Part shown: positions 11,429-22,593 of the stretch, piece by piece
Numbering within the stretch: position 1 is the first letter of the stretch
Layout of the letters: each line of letters begins with the position of its first letter
Assembly (NCBI RefSeq): GCF_000003815.2
Contig: NC_049982.1
Span: 10,315,947 to 10,379,946, forward strand
Length of the DNA stretch: 64,000 nucleotides
Source: Branchiostoma floridae
Taxonomy: Eukaryota > Chordata > Leptocardii > Amphioxiformes > Branchiostomatidae
Reading direction: 5' to 3'
Position numbers and translations under genes: made by a program
The notes under the pieces: model-generated
Told to the model about the DNA's origin: nothing
Database searches by the model: none
The model's input: only the letters and a program-made list of their open reading frames with translations

Positions 11429-14400
11429 GTATGTACCACTCCTCGTTGTCAGTTTGATGTGTATCACACGGGCTACGCAGCAAACTGAAACGGTTTCTTT
11501 TCGAATATCATGTCTATCAAATGGAATGTTGCCTGATAAAATCCTAGCATACAAAACAAAGCACTCCCCTCAACGCATAACATAATATTCAATCATAGAT
11601 GTCTTTATCTCCTCCAGGTGAACCCGTGCTCTGACGGTAAATGTCTCGGTCCGCTGATGCGACCACGACCGTTCACAACACCCGGCTACTTCCGGCCGAA
11701 GGAAGAAGTCCTTGAACAAGCAGAGAAGTTCATCTTCGAATACTACGCCTCCTTGAAGAGGTTTGTGCTGACTGTTGTTTGTAATGAAAGCATTGCCTTT
11801 ATGCCATTACACCTTCGGATAGTTGATATGTTTACCAACGCGAGATTCTCACTACTTCATCTACAACAGGTCGGATGCTGCTGACCGTGACAGACGTTGG
11901 AGCGACGTCCAGGTACAGATCGAGGAGAAGGGTGTGTATCACCTGACGTATGACGAACTGGCGTTTGCCGCCAAGATGTCGTGGAGGAATTCGCCCAGGT
12001 GCATCGGACGTATCCAGTGGTCCAAACTGCAGGTAGTGTTGTATACATTTCTACTTCTAATTTTCCCTCGGTAATACATGGTTTTGAGATGAATCCTATC
12101 ATACCAAAACATATTTCTCATTGACAAATCTATATGTTTGTATTTTTCGAAGTTGTTTGACGCCCGTGAAGTCACAACAGCCCGAGGAATGTTCGAGGCT
12201 ATCTGCAGACACGTCAAATGGTGCACCAACGACGGGAATATCAGGTCAGCGAGAAGAACTGTTTGTTACTTGTGGTGTTCTTTCTTCAGTGCCCAAAGAT
12301 ATGCTTTAGAAATACAAAAAGATGTCCGTCTACTCTCACGTTTAGTGACAGCTGTTGTCTGAAAATTGACGGTGCTTGAATTTAGGAAAAGTTATAATTA
12401 GTGACCAGTATACAATAAGAAAATGTACATGTTACTTCCACAGGTCGTCCAGAGCAACGGGTGCTTTTATAGTAAATCTTGGCCTCTTTTCCTCTCGGCC
12501 CCTTTTCCTTTGTTATCAATATCAATATCTATACTAACCTTAGGTCAGCCATCACTGTTTTCCCGCCACGCACGGACGGTCGCCATGACTACAAGGTGTG
12601 GAACGGACAGTTCCTGAAATATGCCGCCTACCAGCTGCCTGACGGGTCCATCCTCGGCGATCCCATCAACCTCGAGTTCACAGAGGTCAGACTATAAAGG
12701 AAAATGATTTTTACTTTCAATGTCCACTAGCCTTCACGAGCTGTCAGAAACGACTTGCTGCATTTGTACCCTTAGATAACCAGCCTCTTGTTACGTTTGT
12801 TCCCAGGTGTGCCAGGCTCTGGGCTGGAAGGGGGAGGGCACACGGTTCGACCTGCTGCCCCTGGTTCTGTCTGCTAACGGGGAGGACCCGGAGTGGTTCG
12901 ACATCCCCAGGGACATCGTCATGGAGGTCAACATCACTCATCCCAAGTGAGTCAAACTACGGGACAGTTATTTCTGTTAAGTGGGACTCTGTCCCTTAAT
13001 CTCTGACTAACAGCAACGTTTTCCCGAGGTACGACTGGTTTAAAGGGGTTGGATATTAAGTGGTACTGACTCCCTGGTTCTCCCATAGGTACGACTGGTT
13101 TGAGGAGTTGGGTATTAAGTGGTACTGTGTCCCCGCCGTGTCCAACATGTTGTTTGACTGTGGCGGTCTGGAGTTTACAGCAGCTCCCTTCAGCGGCTGG
13201 TACATGGGCACGGAGGTGGGCAGGGATCTGTGTGACGCCAACAGGCTCAACATCACCGAAGTAAGAATTTACGGCCGAATTTACTACAACGTCATTATGA
13301 ATTATTACGTTTCTAGCTGTAGGGAATTTTGTTTGATGACTTTTGGGACCATAGAACACTCCTTCGTCTTTATCCTCAAGATAAGCGGTGAATTAGAAAG
13401 CGCAGCCACGGGCAAAAAAAGTCATATATCTTGCTCTTCTCGTACTAGCCCATGGCAGCAAGAGATTGTGTATTATACAGGCAAGCTGTGATCTTGTTGA
13501 TTCCATTTTCATTTCTTACCATGTTTGCTGTCAACTTGTGCACCGGTGAAGTAATTGAAATTCTGATAACTTCTTCTACTAACAGGCCGTAGGGAAGAGG
13601 ATGGGCCTGGACGTCGCCAGAAACTCCTCTCTCTGGAAAGACGCTGTTTTCGTGGAGGTGAACATCGCCGTCTTGCACAGCTTCCAGGTACTGCAAGTAT
13701 TTGGACTAACAGTGCAATATCATGGTCAGGGCAAACTTGTAAGGAACCGTTATAAGTTTTCTTCCTATAGCTAGGTTCACAAGGCAAAATAGAATGACAA
13801 GTGATGGTAACAGAGGACTACGTGTTGATAATATCGATAAAGAGGTCTGTATCTGTGTCTATACAGCCGGTATAACCGCCCTTCCGCGTAACACACTGGT
13901 CAGCTTCGCAGGCACACGGCACAACAGCAGCTGGTTATATTACACTGAACGACCCGTCACACCTAATCTTTGCACATCTATCTACAAGCGTTCTTTAAAA
14001 CTATCAAGAGAAGATACCCCTTCTGTGGGTCCTGCTTGTCTTACACAAGTTCTTATTTTCTCTCGTGTTTGCAGCGGAACAACGTGACGATTATGGATCA
14101 CCACACAGCTTCGGAGAGCTTCATGAAACACCTGGAAAACGAACAGCGCCTGCGCGGAGGCTGTCCCTCCGATTGGGTCTGGATAGTGCCCCCAATGTCA
14201 GCGTCTCTCACCGAAGTTTTCCATCAAGAGATGGCGAACTACCACGTGAGACCGTCCTTCGAATACCAGGTAAATTGTACAAGTGCATCTACGGTGCATC
14301 CACTTGACCGCTCATTACTACTTGCAGCCCAACCCAAGGCAATCTAGACATAATCGCCCAAACTCATACAAACCCATTAACTTAAAGACTAATAAAGACT

Positions 14401-17400
14401 GTCTCAAATATTCATATTTCCCAAGAACCACTATCGATTGGAATACACTACCATATTCAACCACCCTTCAAGCTAATCCCGTTAAGTTTAAGGAGGAGGT
14501 GTTGCAACACCTGCGGAACGGCCAATAAACAGCAGCACTACGCCCTGGATGGTTTGCCCCAACACAAATTAGGGGTGTTATCCAGTAACCGAACAAGAAC
14601 AAGAACCGCTTTATGTACACGGAAAGCTATAAGTAGGAGTAACAATGGCATGTGAAAGTCTAAAGCAATTTTTCTTTCCTTGTATCAGGAGGACGCCTGG
14701 TTGGTACACCTCTGGAGAAAGAAGCCGAAACACCCGGTCCTTCTGAAGTTCGCCTATGATGAAAACCCACCAAGAAGGTGCAGCCTGAAGGAGGTGGCTC
14801 TGTGAGTTTTGCGTACATGTATAGCTATCTATTAAACAGCTTGGCTGTATAAGATCCGCTAAGCATGACACTTATCCTTCAGCGAAGAATGTTGAATATT
14901 ATCATAAATCAGGAGCTGTTGTCTGTATCTGTTGTTTCTCCATCAGGGCGGTAACTTTTGCTGCCGTGCTGATGAAGAAAGCTCTGGACAAGCGAGTGAA
15001 GACCACTATCCTGTACGCCACAGAAACCGGCAAGTCGGAATCATTTGCCTCTTCTACACTCGGGATATTCAAGCACGCTTTTGATGCAAAGGTAGGCAAA
15101 ATCGAATTGTTCAGATTTATTGACAGATAGTTTCAATACATGCGACGTATTTACAAGGTACATGTACTCAGTAGTAGTATCATGCAGTACATAAAGTTTA
15201 TCTGCACTATCAGTGAAAACACCCCGTCGTTCCCCTGCAGATGATGTGTATGGATGAGTACGACATCACGCACCTGGAAAAGGAGGAACTCGTCATCGTC
15301 GTCACCAGCACCTTTGGGAACGGAGACCCTCCGGACAACGGAGAGGTCAGACTGACATATTGTTTTAGTCTAGCTAGGTCAATCTATATTTAAGTAGCAT
15401 TTTCGTCACTCGGGTTACATCCTACGTATTTACCGACAGCTCTTGCCTTTCACTTGCTTACCCCCAAGCCAAAGCGGAGCGCCAGTGGTTACTACGACGG
15501 GTGATGCCCTGTCTCCAGGTTAGCATTCTCAGCTCCTCAATGGATCCGGAGTGTCTCATGATATGACCAAATTAGACAATTTCTGCTACCAATGTTGTTC
15601 CTTCCCAACACGAACACAGACCAAATTTCTAATTTATTTTTCTTCATCAGGCTTTTGGTCAAGCTTTACTTCACATGAGGCACCCGCCTGGAAGTGATGG
15701 TAAAAAGAGATCGTAAGTATTGCTTTGACTAGTTCCAGAATAGCAAATAAAAGGTATTGATTTATTATCAATGTGCATAAATGATATAAGAAAATCTCAA
15801 GATAACATTAAAAGGGAACAAAAGTATCGACAACACGTTTCTTACTTCCTCCAGCGGCAGTGTGCGGCGGGTAAGCAGCATCTCCAAGGCCTCCTACCGA
15901 CGTCAGCAGAAACTGCTGCGGCAGCTCCGGGACGGCGGGGCGCTCGGCAATGTCAGGTAGGGGTGCTGTATTGTTACCATACGTATTTGTACGGAGTGAA
16001 GAGCCACCACATCTCAGCATTACTGTATTGTTACGTACATGAACCAGCCACTAGATCTCAGCATTACTATACTGTTACGTGCATAAACTAGCCACATGAT
16101 CTCAGCATTACTATACTGTTACGCGTATGAACTAGCCACATGATCTCAACAATAACATTCCAGGTGGCCATTTCCTACCTTCATATTCCAGGTAATTCTG
16201 ATATGTTCATCTGTTCAAACAGCGTGTTTATGCTGTACGAACATGTTCGTCTGGAGTCATTGTGCCTTTGTTATGGTTAAGTTTTGATGTTTTTGACCGT
16301 AGATATGGCGTGTTCGCCCTCGGGTCCCGTGCCTATCCACATTTCTGCGCCTTCGGTCACGCCATCGACACGTTGTTTGAGGAGCTGGGAGCAGAACGGA
16401 TCCATCCTGTGGGTGAAGGAGACGAGCTGTGTGGACAGGAGGAGTCCTTCCGGGCATGGGCCAAGGGCGCCTTTAAGGTGAGGTCATTTCATGAGATCTT
16501 AAGCGTTAGATAGTTTCCTTGGTCTAGGGCAGTAGGTCTACCGAATACTATTGTAACCCAGCATAGTGGATACTAAGTGCTGCATTCTCTCTTCTACAGT
16601 CTGCATGTGAGAGATACGATGTCGGCCATGACGTTAACATGGAGGAGGCGAACGCGTCCCTTCTCGGGAGTGACTTCAGCTGGGCGCCTGGGAAGTTCCG
16701 TATCGTACAGACCAAGGGACTGCCGGAGACAGACGTCCTGGAGGGTGAGATGGATCACTTCTTTACCTCTCTCACTTTCAGCTAAATCACTCAAAATAGT
16801 TTATTATAATAGATTTATTTGCAACATATTGAAATCAAGGCATCGTTCGGTTTGGACACTGAAAATGGAGGATCACATATCAATCTTTATTGCATAGATA
16901 GATGTTATGCTTTCTAACACAAATAGATGATTAACCGTTGGATTGTATTGTGACATGCCCTGTCGCCTTGGTTAGGTCTGTCCAAGTTGCACCGCAGAAC
17001 ACTTGTGTCCAGTACAGTCATCTCCAGAACTCAGCTACAAGCTCCGGAATCCGGGTAGGGAAAATTGAAACATAGAGTCCTGTAGCTATTAAGATACGAC
17101 AAATGCAACGACTTTGCAGAGCATCTTAAAGATGTAGAAGACGTATCTTAAAGGTCGGAAAACTTGTCGTGTTTGCAACTTAAGTATGTCCAATATCCAA
17201 CCCATTGTTGGTTTGATGTGCCCCTCTCCCCAGCCGACAGACTTGCCTGGTGGAGCTAGAGACTCACGGAGCCCAGGAGCTGAAGTATGTTCCCGGCGAT
17301 CACGTGGCCATCTTTCCAGCCAATGAGGACCGACTAGTGCAGGCGATTCTGGACAGACTGGAGAAGGGAACAAACCCGGACGCCGTCATCCTGATAGAGG

Positions 17401-20400
17401 CTCTACAGGAGAAAAAATCTGCATCTGGTAAGACATTTCTATTAATGTAACTCAACTTCAGCTTTATCTGATTTGTACATGAGTCCTATATAGCGAACTA
17501 CATTTACACCAAAGTGGAACGTCGTTTACACATAAGAGTCACAGAGAAATATTGCTGACCCGACTTTTATTCCAAAGGCTTGGTCAAAACATGGACGTCC
17601 CACAACCGACTGCCGCCATGTTCTTTGCGCACGGCACTCTCCCGTTACCTTGACGTCACCACCCCACCGTCACCACAGCTGCTCCTCTACCTGGCCATGC
17701 ACACGACATCAAGCAGGGAGAGAGCTGAACTCGAGGCTTTGGGCAAGGTTAGTTCAAATATTGATATTCTTTGCTTACTTGATGGTGTATTTAAGGCATG
17801 AGGTATACCATCTTTTCACGTTTACGGGGGTGTAAGCCAAATGTTACAGGTAATATAGGAAGGTCAGGGGAAACGCTTGATCCTTCAGCTCTAACAGCTC
17901 TTAGTAAAAATGCTATCAGGTAAAGTTCTGTAATCTTGTCTCCACAGGGAGGTGCCAGGTACGAGGACTGGAAGTTTGAGGCGGCGCCGACCCTGCCCGA
18001 GGTGCTGCAGGACTACCCGTCCCTGCAGGTTCCGCCCGCGCTGCTCCTCAGTCAGCTGCCGGTCCTGCAGCAGCGCTACTACTCCATCAGCTCCTCCCCA
18101 CACATGTACCCGGGCCAGATCCACGCTACAGTAGCCGTGGTCAAGTACAGGACGCGTGGTGAGTCTAGCTATGATCCACGCTACTGTAGACATGGTCAAG
18201 TACAGGACGCGTGGTGAGTCTAGCTATGATCCACACTACTGTAGCCGTGGTCAAGTACAGGACGCGTGGTGAGTCTAGCTATGATCCACACTACTGTAGA
18301 CATGGTCAAGTACATGACGCGTGGTGAGTCTAGCTATGATCCACGCCACTGTAGTCGTGGTCAAGACCAGGGCGCGTGGTGAGTCTAGCTATGATACACA
18401 CTACTGTAGACTTAGTCAAGTACAGGACGCGTGGTGTGTCTATAGCTATGATCCACACTACTGTAGCCGTGGTCAAGTACATGACGCGTGGTGAGTCTAG
18501 CTATGATCCACACTACTGTAGCCATGGTCAAGTGCAGGACGCGTAGTGAGTCTAGCTATGATCCACACTACTGTAGCCATGGTCAAGTGCAGAACGCGTA
18601 GTGAGTCTAGCTATGATCCACGCTAAGTGTAACCGTGGTCAGGTACACAACTCGTGGTCAGTCTAGTTGTTATCTATGCTGCTGTAGCCGTGGTCAAGTA
18701 CAGGACGCGTGGTGAGTCTAGTTATGATCCACACTACTGTAGACATGGTCAAGTACAGGACGCGTAGTGAGTCTAGCTATGATCCACGCTAAGTGTAACC
18801 GTGGTCAAGTACAGGACGCGTGGTGAGTCTAGCTATGATCCACACTACTGTAGACATGGTCAAGTACAGGACGCGTAGTGAGTCTAGCTATGATCCACGC
18901 TAAGTGTAACCGTGGTCAAGTACAGGACGCGTGGTGAGTCTAGCTATGATCCACGCTACTGTAGCCGTGGCCAAGTACAGGACGCGTGGTGAGTCTAGTT
19001 ATGATCCACGCTACTGTAGACATGGTCAAGTACAGAACTCGTGGTTGAGTCTATATGTGACACACTCCCCTCCACACATGACCAATGTATCGTTATCTTT
19101 TTTCAGCAACATGGTAATTATACAGAGAACTTCATAACGATTAAACGAAGTGTGAGTTAACGTTATACAACGGTTTTATTTCAGGTGGCAAGGGTCCGGA
19201 GCACAGCGGTGTGTGTTCTAACTGGCTCAACACCATCAACATCAACGAGTCCGTGCCTTGCTTCATTCGCACGTAAGATCTTTTTTTCACGAATGCACCA
19301 ACCTAAGGCTTTATCTATGTTATAGAGAGAGAAAAAAGTCTACGATTACCTTCATGTGAACTTACTTAGGTCTAGGCTGGGTGACTTAAGCATTGTACAG
19401 CAATATGGATCAGCTTAGGTACAACTTGATCCTCATTAACACCATATACGACTTTTCAGGGCCAAGAATTTCCACCTTCCTGAGGACCCCTCCCTGCCTG
19501 TCCTGATGGTAGGTCCCGGGACGGGCATCGCCCCTCTCAGGAGCTTCTGGCAGCAACGGCAGGTGGACATCAAGACTGGTAAGGGGATGGCAACGTCATG
19601 TGTGCAATATGTCTTATGATGGTCTGAATTTAGACAGTTTGGATCACAACTGAAAAACACGACGCCCAAATAGGAAGAAAGGATATTGTGTCTAAGGTCA
19701 GTGTTCAGTATCTAACGGCTGCCATGCCTATCCTGGCAGGTACCACGTCCAGACATCCCCCCGGTGACATGACCCTGGTGTTCGGCTGTAGACAGTCCAG
19801 ACTGGACCACATCTACAAGGAGGAGACGGCACAGGCCAGGAGAGACGGAGCCCTGAAAGACATCCACACAGCTCTGTCTAGGGAACCTGGGACAACAAAG
19901 GTATGTTTTTTTATGTAAACTCATACAATCAGACTTAGGTCCTCTCGACCTTGCTCTGCTGTCAGCCTAGCTTGGTGGAAACTGATTAGAATATGACTTT
20001 TTAATCTGACCTTTTGGTAAAGTTTTGTGCTTTGTTTATTGCTTTCATGAAAGACGTACGTCCAAGACATCATCCGTCAGCAAATGCCCAGGAAGGTGCT
20101 GGACCTGGTACTGAGGGATGGCGGGCACGTCTACGTGTGCGGTGACGTCACCATGGCTACAGACGTCTGTGAGACCATTCAGCGAATCCTGGTGGAGCAC
20201 GGCGGGATGTCTAGGGCCAGGGCAGAGGACTTCATCAACACCATGAAGGTACGAACATTTTGAGTAACAGTGGACCTGCACATATTTTCTATCCAAGCAA
20301 ATATTGAGTAAAATATTACCAGTCATTGAAAATGTAATTTTTTTAAGAAATTGTTTTGCAGTATATATAAACTAGTACTTTCATACACACTGACGGCAAG

Positions 20401-20973
20401 AAGCCTGGTAGAATTCATAGACTAGACAAACATAAACCTCTGTACATTGCATTAATCAATATTCCTTCTTCCAGGACAACAACCGTTACCACGAGGACAT
20501 CTTCGGCGTGACTCTGAAGACCCATGAGGTTGAGAATGAAGCTCGCAAGAGAGGAGTAAGTACATAATGATCTGGTTTACATCTACCTGCATGCATCACC
20601 ACTTCAGTAACAGTGCTTATTCACTTAAGTGATTATACTACATTGGTGGGCGAATAAACCAGAGAAATGCAATACGTTTTTGTCGTAAGTGGACCAGCTG
20701 TATTAGCGTTGTGAACACAGTGATCTTAGCATGCATTGTATAATTGAATATGCGTATAAATTGTATTCTTTTCCATTGTTTTTAATGAATATACATTGTA
20801 TCCCTTTTTCTCTATATTTACTGAATATATATTGTATCCGTTTTGCTGTATTAATTCTGAATATACATTGTATACATTTTCCTCTGTATGTACTGAATAT
20901 ATATTGTATTCTTTTCCTTTGTATTTAGATGTCCCTGTTGGTGACATCGGATGATGAGGACACTTCCTTGTGA
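10778..20973 (+). CDS. NOS: Nitric oxide synthase, neuronal type with N-terminal PDZ domain (26 coding exons)
   Basis: Makes NO and citrulline from arginine with haem, tetrahydrobiopterin, FMN, FAD, NADPH and calmodulin. Coding exons: 10778-11428, 11618-11760, 11870-12032, 12153-12244, 12544-12685, 12807-12946, 13089-13260, 13586-13687, 14075-14269, 14689-14801, 14947-15091, 15241-15345, 15651-15712, 15855-15956, 16303-16477, 16600-16744, 16976-17054, 17234-17427, 17578-17747, 17948-18158, 19185-19272, 19460-19578, 19740-19900, 20054-20248, 20475-20555, 20929-20973. All junctions are GT-AG and in phase, giving about 1,329 aa. An in-frame TGA two codons before the ATG fixes the start. Seen in order: PDZ (GLGL loop) with a nNOS-like beta-finger; zinc motif CSDGKC; haem motif [20 protein letters not shown]; calmodulin-binding stretch before [11 protein letters not shown] part; RYYSISSSP (FAD); [17 protein letters not shown] (NADPH). 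No frame breaks. Length and PDZ suit the NOS1 class. Confidence 0.95.
13031..13072 (+). repeat. Decayed duplicate of the start of NOS exon 7 inside intron 6
   Basis: GTACGACTGGTTTAAAGGGG... copies the first about 40 nt of exon 7 (from 13089) with a 58-bp offset. The copy reads YDWF, then diverges, and its reading frame meets TGA after GTAC. Its upstream AG (CCCGAG) is a weak acceptor. It is therefore a tandem duplication across the intron 6-exon 7 junction in which only the second copy is usable. Confidence 0.85.
14283..14610 (+). mobile_element. 3' end of a non-LTR retrotransposon in NOS intron 9
   Basis: A frame from about 14283 to 14528 reads like the extreme C-terminus of many LINE reverse-transcriptase proteins: a [15 protein letters not shown] block followed by FKEEVLQHL and a stop. 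About 80 bp of 3' tail follows and ends in AAGAAC-type short repeats. Only the end is present, as expected for 5'-truncated insertion. Same orientation as NOS and clear of both splice sites. Confidence 0.7.
15965..16150. repeat. 44-bp tandem repeat next to the exon 14 splice donor
   Basis: Units carrying ATCTCAGCATTACT, TGTTACGTRCAT and ACTAGCCACATG repeat at 44-bp spacing (16015, 16059, 16103), with a more diverged leading unit starting nine bases after the NOS exon 14 donor. About 3.5 copies, fully intronic. Confidence 0.75.
18119..19055 (+). repeat. 55-bp minisatellite built from the NOS exon 20-intron 20 junction, 18 copies
   Basis: Copy 1 (18119-18173) is the last 40 nt of coding exon 20 plus the first 15 nt of the intron. 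Seventeen further copies follow head to tail, starting near 18174, 18229, 18284, 18339, 18394, 18451, 18506, 18561, 18616, 18671, 18727, 18782, 18838, 18893, 18949 and 19004; most keep GACGCGTG|GTGAGTCTAG, a full splice donor. Two unit types (ACTGTAGACATGG and AAGTGTAACCGTGG) alternate near 18727-18949, a higher-order dimer. 55 is not a multiple of 3 and units contain stops, so only the first donor keeps the NOS frame. Confidence 0.95.
20746..20928. repeat. 36-bp AT-rich tandem repeat ending in the last NOS splice acceptor
   Basis: GAATATACATTGTAT-type units recur at 20787, 20823, 20859 and 20895 (36-bp period), with a diverged first unit at 20746. The last unit supplies the pyrimidine tract and the TTTAG acceptor of exon 26. 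The 36-bp period leaves the frame open, which explains the spurious 65-codon frame here. Confidence 0.85.
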
Positions 20974-20996
20974 ACAGCTCCATCTCCTGTCAGATA

Positions 20997-21002
20997 AATA
21001 AA
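20997..21002 (+). terminator. Poly(A) signal AATAAA of NOS
   Basis: AATAAA 24 bp after the TGA stop of exon 26. It is the only canonical signal close to the stop and predicts a very short 3' UTR. Confidence 0.7.
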
Positions 21003-22593
21003 GTGTCATTGAAACTGCTTTGATGTGATGATAAGAACATGGACAAATCTTCGGATTCCGTACAAAGCGATGGGAAACTGAGAATTAGCGTAATATAGAT
21101 TGAGCCAAGAGATGTTATGTTTTACCACTAAAGTAAAGAAATGTTTAACAACAAAAGACCAGTCTGTAAAATTGAAGAGATAGACAAGCTTCATTACTTA
21201 TGCTTTATATTTTCAATAAACAGACATCAATATATGTGAACTTTGGGAAGTTTAGTATTTACCAGTATTGAAATATCTGAATTAGCTATAGATTATTTGT
21301 TTTGGGTGGATATAGTTATTTGATTTATTCGTCTGTATAGAGAGGAATTCAGCCAGGGCTACCCAACTAGCCGAAGGCTATTAGCAAGGGCTAGCCCTGG
21401 TAACAATAGTGTTGAGTGTTTGGCCTCATCTAACAGGGAAAATATAGATAAGATATCAATGTGGTTAATGGGTCTCATTGATAATCACGTGGCCCTTTTT
21501 ACGGCATGATGAAAGTTGTTGTTTTTTTAAATTTCAAAATCGACTCTCAACGATTGGCAAGAAATGCCTCAAAAGAATAATTTCAATAGTCCAAATAGTC
21601 AAATATTGATTTTGCTGTAAAACAGAAGCTGGCTAACAATGTGTTGTATCTTACTCGAAAATGTTCAATTTGTAAAAAAAAAATAAATGCTCTTTTAATC
21701 AATCTTAACTTGGTTTGTACTTCCTGTCCTCTAGTGTAGAACATATTGTACGGTTTTAAGTTCATGTATCCATTTTAGTGTCAAGGGAAGTAGTAAGTAA
21801 CATATTGATTATAATTCAACTTTTATTCACAATGACATGATTCAATTCTAAATTTACATCATCAAAATGTCACCTCATATGTGCTCATATATACATTACA
21901 ACAAGGCTTACAACAAGGTCTCAGCCTATAAGGTGCTAATAAATCTTCTCTTTTATTTCAAACAACATTTATGACATTTACCAATATGACATAACAATCA
22001 TCAGATGGAGTTTATCATATTTATAAACGCAACAAAAGGTGCTTGGATAGAATCTGATTTGCCAGCCCCTATCTGCGCTTTCCGTATAACGTTATCAAGG
22101 ATACAGCATTACATATTGCTCTTTCCTCCACAGTTTCTGAACAAATAGATAAACAGGGTTCTCAAAAAGCCCCTCCCATCTTTGTCGTCACTTGTAACAT
22201 GAGATGACGACTAATCTACATACCAGACACGCACTGTTAGAAAAGTTAGGATTGTTCGGCAAGACGAGAGGCATTCCATTTGCACCTAGTGACAGACAGT
22301 CACATGAGCCATAACCAGAGTGACTTGCAGAAAGGGGGACGTGACAAGGGAAAGGACAGTGCGCATGCGTTATTTTATGCTAATTTTATACAGGCGGTAA
22401 AGCTTTGTACAAGGACAAGGGTTATTGGTCCGCTATCTAGGCTATGCCCCACGTCTCCGACGTTTTATCTTCAGCACTACCCAAGACGGCACTTGATGTC
22501 TGGCAAGGTTAAAGTTTTACAGAACAAGCCTGTACAATCCTGGTCCGCTTTTTCAGCCACTTCAGCAAAGGGTTCACAAATCCTCACTGCACG
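21003..22593. other. Intergenic spacer between NOS and globin A (tail to tail)
   Basis: No gene seen. It should hold the 3' UTR of globin A: on the minus strand an AATAAA lies at 21957-21952, about 640 bp after that stop, and another near 21825. A hairpin repeat sits at 21353-21402. Confidence 0.5.
21353..21402. repeat. Short hairpin repeat, copy 1
   Basis: CCAGGGCTA at the left pairs with TAGCCCTGG at the right, enclosing an ACTAGCCGAAGGC core. A sister copy with the same core (ACTAGCCGGAGGC) lies at 24234-24283, so it is an interspersed family. Confidence 0.6.

Noticed and set aside
17936-18217. Frame running from NOS exon 20 into the repeat array
   Set aside because: It is exon 20 read past its donor; the added residues come from the 55-bp repeat and end at TGA.
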